Below, one piece after another: positions 58,025 through 64,000 of a stretch of DNA of 64,000 nt; positions within the stretch are counted from its first letter, which is position 1; each line of letters begins with the position of its first letter. The DNA is from Manihot esculenta (taxonomy: Eukaryota > Streptophyta > Magnoliopsida > Malpighiales > Euphorbiaceae). Location: the NCBI RefSeq assembly GCF_001659605.2, contig NC_035176.2, forward strand, positions 33,908,716 to 33,972,715, read 5' to 3'. The notes below the pieces were generated by a model. The model did not search any database. It saw only the letters and a program-made list of their open reading frames with translations, and was not told the DNA's origin. The position numbers and the translations under genes were made by a program.

Positions 58025-59497
58025 CTAAGATGAGGCCAAAGCTGCTGGCTGAGCTACATTGCTAGAAGCTGTATGTTGGGACTGAGCCATCATAAGTGCA
58101 TTGGGACACTCACGTGCCATGTGCCCCTCCTGTCCACATCTGAAACATGCTGTAGTCCCAAACCGACAAACCCCTTTGTGCGGCTTACCGCACCTCATGC
58201 ATTCGGAGCTATCCGAACCAAAGCTCGAACCACCATCCATTCTCAAACCTTACTTCAACCGGTTCCAGAACTTATTCTTCTTCGGCTTTTTGGTGGATCT
58301 ATTCCACTTTTTTCTTTCCGAGGCGGCTGCACTCAGAGAGGAGAGATCAATGTTCTCTATACCCGGGGTTTTGAAACCCGAGGACTGTGCCACCTGCTGC
58401 TTAACTGTCCCCTGAATAATGGCACTAGCCTCCATTTTTCTAGCTGCATCCACTATGGTGTGAAAACTCTCCCTCTCTACAGCCAAGATTAAGGAGGAAT
58501 ACCTAGAGTGAAGTCTCATGGTATACCTCCTTGCTTTCTTCTGACCCGTATCATATGCCTGCCCCACAAACTGCAGCAACTCCATAAATTTATCTATGTA
58601 CTCATCTACACTCATATCCTCGGTCTGTCGCAGCTGCTCAAACTCTATTACTTTCAGCTCCCTTGAACTGTCTGGAAAAGCCCATCCTGCAAACTCATTT
58701 GCAAATTGTTCCCATAATAGGCTGTCTAGTCTCGGGTCCACATAGTTTTTAAACCATTCTTTCGCCTTCTTGCATTTCAAAGTGAACTCCGCCATCTGAA
58801 TGGCTCTACTGTCACTAGCCCCCAACTCATCAGTTATCGTTCTCACCATTTTGAGGTACTCAAATGGATCATCACCTATTTTGTACTTGGGAGCATCCAG
58901 CTTTAAATAGTCTGTCATTTTCACCTTGCTCCCAGTTGATGGGTTGGGTATGGATGATTGGGTTTCAGGAGCTACTGGTTCTATTGGGGGAGGAGGAGGT
59001 GGTGCAACATTCCCTAAGTTAGGGTTTGCTGGGTTCTGATAGAAAGGTGGGGGTGAAAACATCAGATAGGGTGGATATGAAGGGTAAAAGGGAGGATAGG
59101 GCATGAATGAGGGATATGGGTTATAACTTGAGAAATCCGATGTGCCTCCCATCGGATACCCCGGTCCCTGCAGATAGGGTTGGTATTGGGGTGGATAAGT
59201 AAAACCCGAGGCTTGAGCGCCTCCTTGTGACTCTCCCATACCCTCTTCTGACATACTCATACCCAGACTCCCATCTCTTCTCTGATCATTCTCTACTGTT
59301 TCCCACACATCCGCAGACATCCTTCCTGGATCTGTTCTCCTCCTATTTACATCAAAAGACCTTCTAGGGTCCCTTGATGTTTCTCCTTTGCTAATTCTAC
59401 TAGACCTTGCTCTTGGCAGAGCAGGGGGTAGGGCATCCATGCCCTCATTCTCAGGTGGAACTCCAGTCAATCTCGCAGATCGACGAGTGTCTCGCAT
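58025..59497 (-). pseudogene. gag of element H
   Basis: Starts [12 protein letters not shown] at 59497, the conserved Tekay gag start in this window. Acidic and basic disordered N-terminus, Pro/Tyr-rich stretch, capsid-like part ([13 protein letters not shown]), then a TAA at about 58247-58249 just before the zinc knuckles. These continue in frame as CMRCGKPHKGVC and [15 protein letters not shown]. Apart from that stop the 415-codon gag part is intact. Confidence 0.88.
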
Positions 59498-59738
59498 TCT
59501 GTTTTTTGAAAAACGACATACAATATATAAATATTAGCATCATATGGTTCATGTGAACACACATGAATCCACATCACATTCATACAGATCATTCATGCAC
59601 ATGCATAATATCATGGCATTTCACATCATCATCAAGATAGGACTCTACATCCTATCCTAGTGGACATTATTTTTTTCCTAATGTGCTTGCCCTTCTATAA
59701 CATCTATGAGCTCGACACGCTAGGTCCGACCATATGAA

Positions 59739-59756
59739 CCTAGGGCTTTGATACCA
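59739..59756 (-). other. Primer-binding site of element H (initiator tRNA-Met type)
   Basis: TGGTATCAAAGCCCTAGG in element orientation, next to the 5' LTR, one base from the consensus. Confidence 0.8.
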
Positions 59757-59759
59757 CTC

Positions 59760-61937
59760 TGTAACGATCCAGAAATCGAACCGCTACCGGCGCTAGGATT
59801 CAGATAGACTTAAGGTCGCCGGAACCCGTAGCAAGTCTACTATGTATCTTGTGTACCTGATAAAATCCTATACATGATCATACATTTTCATAAAAATTTA
59901 AACTTTTCATATACCAAGCTCAACCTGTGCATGCACCATAGACTGTATATATAAAACCCCACACTAGAGCCCTCATCAAATGCTCTAGTATGGTAAACAT
60001 CACATGCCTCAAGCTTGGTTCAACATAACTTATCATTAAAACTTTTACATAAAGATCATGATAAACAGGGATATACAAAATATAAACTATGGCAAAGCAC
60101 AAATCTAATCCATTACATAGTACATGTCCACCACTATTCTATTACATAAACTTATACCAGCCTCTAGCCGACTTTCCGAGCTATTCTTGACACTGCAAAC
60201 CTCGGGTTAGGGGAAAGGGATAAGCTATAAGAGCCTAGTGAGCAGAATAAAAAAAACAGTTTAATAAATATATGCTCATATGAAATGCGTCACATCACAA
60301 ACAATACACATCAAGGATGAACTTGTCACCAGTAACCCTATACATATTCCAAATAATGCACGGCCCTCGACGGAGCTCCTCAGGACTTTCTCTTAAACAT
60401 AACATAGCATATCCAACTGTGCCAGGGGCGTAGAATGGCCAAGCCCTAGTCTTTTCCTTACATCGTGCTAGGGGCATAGAATGGGCAAGCCCTGGTCTTT
60501 CCGTATCATATCATATCATAACATCTCAAGGGCTAGTGGGTCATCCAATATCCATCCACACCAACAATAAATTATGCAATGCAGTATATTCATGAATTCT
60601 AATGCAAACATCCTAATACATGGACATGGCATTCATGATGTATGAACATACTTTAAAAGTTTGATTACTTTAAAATAATAGATTAGTTTAGTTCTACTCA
60701 TCTCTGGATGACGCTCGACTACAACTGTAGTAGCTGACTCACTGCTGGCCTCTGCGGTCTCTCGGGTCCGATCCTACACAGGTGGACTCAAGTGAGGGAC
60801 CAAACACATCTCTAACAAGACTCTAAACAACTCCCCAAAAACTCCCTAAAACATCACAAAACATGCATATAAAACAAGCAAAGGAAGGCTAGGCAGAGGA
60901 CTTTCGGCGGCAGGTTCGGCGGCCGAAGGTCCTCTACAGATCTGAAAGTCGGGGTCCTTCGGGGGTAGGTTCGGCGACCGAAGGTCCTCCATAGATCTGA
61001 AAGTCAGGGACTTTCGGGGCGGGTTCGACGGCCGAAACTCCCTTCCAAATCCGAAAGTGCATGCTTTTGGGGGCAGGTTAGGCGGCCAAAAGGCTGCCTT
61101 CCATGCAGGTTCGGCGGCCGAACCTGGGTTCCCCAAAATTGCAGACCCGATTCTGCCTCATGCATTTCAACCCCAAAACTCTCAAATCCTCACACCCAAC
61201 TTCCCTCAACAAGCATACTCACTCCAACATGCATAAAGGGCATAAAAACTAACTTAAGCCCCAACAACAACAACAAAAACATCACATAAGCATACATTCA
61301 TCAAAAACCCTACTCAAAGCCTATAACCTTAGATCTAGCCATTTCATGCATTTTTTTACCCTTAACCCTTTTTAAAACTTACTTAAAACATAATAAAGAG
61401 CAAGGATCTACACTTACCTCTTGAAGATCGAAGGTAGATGTGATCCCAAACTTGGTGTTGAGAAGAAACGGTCTCCAAACTTTAAAATCTTGGATTCAAG
61501 CTTTAAAACTTCAAAATAGGAGAAAAACTCATGAATATGTAAAAGATTTGGAGGAAAACTAACATAAACACAAAGGGAGGGCGTGAACTCACCTTTGCAC
61601 GAAAATGGAGAGGAAAACCCTCACATTTTTGGGCTGAAGGCCCTTTATAGGTGGTTGGCCAGACCACCTTCGGGGGCCTAAAGGAGAGCTCCCGTGGCAG
61701 CACCATGTTCGGCGGCTGAACATGAGGTTCGGTGGCCGAACCTGGGCTTGTCCCTCAAAAACATTTTTCTTTCAATTTAAAACCTTAACTCAAAACCAAA
61801 CAATAAAACCATGAAAATCATTTTGTAAAAACATATTTTACCCTTCTAGGAGGTTTCGACATCTGAGATTCCGGATTCAAACGGAGATTCCGTCGGAAGG
61901 TTGGAATTCCGACACCGGAGTATAGCCGGGTATTACA
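59760..61937 (-). repeat. 5' LTR of element H
   Basis: 2178 bp, TGTAACGATC...GGGTATTACA. Reversed TATA region CCTTTATAGG at about 61642-61651; palindrome cluster 60901-61130. Confidence 0.9.
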
Positions 61938-62580
61938 CATAGGGACTTTGCTTCAAACCATATAAAGTTTTCTTCAAATGGCAGACTTTTCCATACTCTC
62001 CCAGAGCAACAAACCCTGGTGGTTGCTCCATATACACCTCCTCTTGGAGGTCACCATGTAAAAATGTATTCTTGATATCTAATTGGTGTAAATGCCAATG
62101 CTGAGAAGCAGCTAGGGAGATGAACAAGCGAACTGAGGTCATTTTTTTCATAGGAGAAAAAGTATTAGAATAGTCAACGCCATAGATTTGAGCATAACCC
62201 TTGGCAACAAGACAGGCCTTAAGCCTTGCTATAGAGCCATCTGGATTGACTTTGATGGCAAAAATCCATTTATAGTCCACAGCCTTCTTGTTAGAGGGTA
62301 AATCAAATAGTTCCTAAGTATGATTTTCATCTAGAGCTTTGATCTCCTCAAACATTGTATCACGCCATCTAGAATGAGACAGGGCCTCTTTAACTGTCTT
62401 AGGCAAAGAAATGGAATCTAGAGAGACAATTAAAGACGTAGAAGAAGGAGACAGGTAATCATAAAATAGAAAGTTAGCAACAGAATAGATAGATTTACAC
62501 TGACGTTTACCTTTATGAAGACTAATGAGAAGTCAAGGTCACTCGATGGTGGATTTGATGGCGAAGAAGATTCTGGTGCA
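61938..62580 (-). pseudogene. Copia integrase/RT junction of element G
   Basis: The minus-strand frame gives a decayed SRWRDTMFEEIKALDENHT-like segment, then VDYKWIFAIKVNPDGSIARL, VAKGYAQIYGVDYSNTFSP and LHQLDIKNTFLHGDLQEEVY (copia RT N-terminal half), ending at KQSPYV where H was inserted. A stop near 62315 and frame breaks further right disable it. Confidence 0.85.
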
Positions 62581-63240
62581 GGACATGTATCATCAGGTAC
62601 TAGTCTCCGAGAGTAAATGATACGGATCTAATAGGGCAAATTTCTAACAATAGTATGGAGTAAACTTATATCATTCAAATGGATCTAAAAGGAGTTCAAA
62701 ATTATATTCATATGATCCATATATATTTGGGGCGTGCTTCAACTTATATGGGGCAAATTTGGTGCAACACTTGCAATCATAGGCTTAGGGAGCCTAATCA
62801 AACCTATGGGCCAAAACTACACAAAGGGAAGCCTAAAGTGAAGATCAAGAAAGGTTTTTGTAAAGATTTAGCTTTGTCGTGATGGGTTTGTTGTATTTTA
62901 TTATTTAAACACTTATTTTATTTTAGCTTTATTTGGGCTTGTATTCTGGCCATATTTTATCTTTTAAGTTTTAAAGTGTTGGGCCATGTTTTGAACTTAT
63001 ATTTTAATACTTATGAGTTTGGTGTGTTATTTTAGTGTGTGATTGGACTTGGATCTTACGTGTGATTCGACCAGGCCTAAGAAGAGTGTCTTAGGGTTTT
63101 ATTTGTTTTCTCCTTACTATATAAGGATAAGAAACACTTATAAGAGGCAACTTTGAATCTAAATTTTCAGAATTCTTTTCATGCCTTTGGCGTGTATTGC
63201 TTTGAATGAGAGTGAGGATTTGCTTTTATCAATTGTATCA
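62581..63240 (+). repeat. LTR-like or promoter-like segment of unknown family
   Basis: Non-coding, T-rich, with a TATA-type box CTATATAAGG at 63117-63126 and AGAGGCAAC-type sequence just after. It resembles the U3-R part of an LTR, but no second copy or primer-binding site is visible in the window. Confidence 0.35.
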
Positions 63241-63580
63241 GGAATCTTAGCTAACTTATCAACTAATCGTTGTGGCGTTTGTCAGATTCTCATCTAAATC
63301 CTTCGATCATTGGTGTTTCAGCTTCTCTAAGTGTGGGGTACCATAGGAGGTGGGTTTATCAAATCTTTGGATTCCATATCTACTTGTGTGTGTGGGTTTG
63401 AGGCTTGTGCCATAGGGTTCCGCGTCAGTTGCACAAGTCTCAAATCCACACGCACAAGTAGATATGGAATCCAAAGATTTGATAAACCCACCTTCTATGG
63501 CACCCCACACTTAGCGAAGCTGAAATACCAATGATCCGACAAATGCTACAACGAATAGTTGATAAGTTAGCCAAGATTCC
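63241..63580. repeat. Long fold-back inverted repeat
   Basis: Arms 63241-63410 and 63431-63580 are inverted copies with roughly 90% identity and a 20-base spacer. The left arm has about 21 extra bases near 63284-63304. Blocks such as AACTTATCAACT, GGTGGGTTTATCAAATCTTT and TTCCATATCTACTTGTG pair exactly. A transcript through it would form a hairpin of about 150 bp. The near-identical frames on the two strands are a by-product. Confidence 0.9.
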
Positions 63581-63589
63581 GAGACTAAC

Positions 63590-63929
63590 GTGGTCGTTGC
63601 GATTCCTGAAATCCATAATAACCAATAAAACTCCATTGAACATTACCTTCCGAAACAACCGAATCAATAAAATTTGAAGAAAAACCAATCCCAGAAATAG
63701 ACATATGACTCTTCCACATTAACGAAAGGTCTCATCCCAATCTTTGTCTATTGACTGAGAAGCAACCATCAAAATGTAAAAAATTACAAAAAAATTTTAT
63801 ACGAGAACTAAGAGCTTTTTTTTTTCAGCAAAAATAAATGTCCGGCTTGTAACTAATAATCAAATCCTTCAATGTATTAACTGTCCGAGGATTGTCGAGT
63901 CCTCGGCAGTTCCAACACAGGACGATCAT
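63590..63929 (-). pseudogene. LINE (L1-type) ORF2 endonuclease start
   Basis: From ATG at 63929: MIVLCWNCRGLDNPRTVNTL, KDLIISYKPDI, then after a frame break FDGCFSVNRQRLG, LSLMWKSHMSISGIGFSSNF and WSFIGYYGF. This is the N-terminal part of the APE-type endonuclease of plant L1 LINEs (conserved NCRGL..., GYYG). Cut at the left by the inverted repeat. Upstream sequence to 64000 may be the ORF1 end. Confidence 0.75.
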
Positions 63930-64000
63930 TGCTTTCGGCTATCCCGACTTTTGACGGGATGAGCCGCTTCGCTGTTGCCTGTCAAATTAACATTTGTAGA

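Larger units (their letters stand above)
50078..61937 (-). mobile_element. Element H: degenerate Tekay/Del-type gypsy, full-length with solo LTR J inside
   Basis: LTRs 50078-52249 and 59760-61937 flank a minus-strand gag-pol with primer-binding site and polypurine tract. It is inserted in copia G. LTRs differ at many positions (for example GACCCGGAAACCGG against GATCCAGAAATCGA at the start), so it is clearly older than B. The protease coding region is split by solo LTR J (55636-57791). Confidence 0.92.
49017..62580 (-). mobile_element. Element G: degenerate Ty1-copia retrotransposon, split by element H
   Basis: Pol pieces lie on both sides of the H insertion: RT start on the right (61938-62580) and RT end to RNase H on the left (49077-50077). 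They join at QSPY|AWFDKFSKF. The 5' part with gag and most of integrase is not seen and was probably deleted or replaced by the segment after 62580. Confidence 0.85.

Noticed and set aside
63307..63534. Two similar 67-codon frames on opposite strands
   Set aside because: They are the two arms of the inverted repeat read on opposite strands, not genes.
1..64000. Search for CRISPR arrays, rRNA, operons or bacterial genes
   Set aside because: Nothing of the kind. All large repeats are LTRs or duplicated retrotransposon parts, and the genes are plant genes.

Overview
The window is a plant nuclear segment, almost certainly from a eudicot. It is mostly nested LTR retrotransposons, with two host genes that I can support. 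No bacterial operon, ribosome-binding site, CRISPR array or rRNA is present. The LTRs rich in the palindrome TTCGGCGGCCGAA, together with the SAUR and DnaJ-zinc-finger genes, would fit a Euphorbiaceae-type genome such as cassava, but that is a guess from general appearance and not a demonstrated assignment.

Region 1-31762 is a stack of nested elements. The outermost is D, a minus-strand gag/protease-only Ty3-gypsy element (28863-31762). Its left LTR is broken by a minus-strand LTR C (27134-28862). LTR C is cut by the plus-strand Tekay/Del-type chromovirus A (1-4437 plus 22776-27133, continuing off the left edge). A is split at 4437/22776 by complex B (4438-22775, minus strand), flanked by the perfect 5-bp duplication ACAGG. 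B is not an ordinary element. It is LTR-internal-LTR-internal-truncated LTR, one of its two internal regions carries a tandem duplication of about 2.8 kb covering protease to integrase, and its LTRs are nearly identical. It is the youngest part of the window.

Region 31763-35267 is mostly low-copy and AT-rich. It holds an intronless SAUR gene (33752-34237) and a tiny poly(A) retro-insertion with a 20-bp target duplication. Region 35268-43632 looks like remnants of a non-LTR element interrupted by minus-strand gypsy element E (35906-43360). E carries internal duplications and is itself interrupted by a 1.84-kb LTR F that ends in a tRNA-Asp primer-binding site, followed 80 bp later by a nearly complete tRNA-Asp copy that includes the CCA end.

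Region 43633-48990 is genic or intergenic. A small BSD2-like DnaJ-type zinc-finger gene lies on the minus strand (44830-47005, three coding exons). Its first splice junction does not keep frame with the obvious sites. A possible MITE lies in its large intron and a repeat of unknown class lies upstream.

Region 48991-62580 is a degenerate minus-strand Ty1-copia element G, split at 50077/61938 by minus-strand Tekay element H (50078-61937). H in turn contains solo LTR J (55636-57791) with a perfect ATCAA duplication. Region 62581-64000 holds an LTR-like or promoter-like segment, a long fold-back inverted repeat (63241-63580) and the start of a LINE endonuclease on the minus strand.

Tekay-type elements A, B and H share a gag starting MRxTRR, an aspartic protease, reverse transcriptase, RNase H, integrase and a C-terminal chromodomain-like tail. 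They also share an initiator-Met primer-binding site and a conserved hairpin with a GNRA-type loop just upstream of the polypurine tract.
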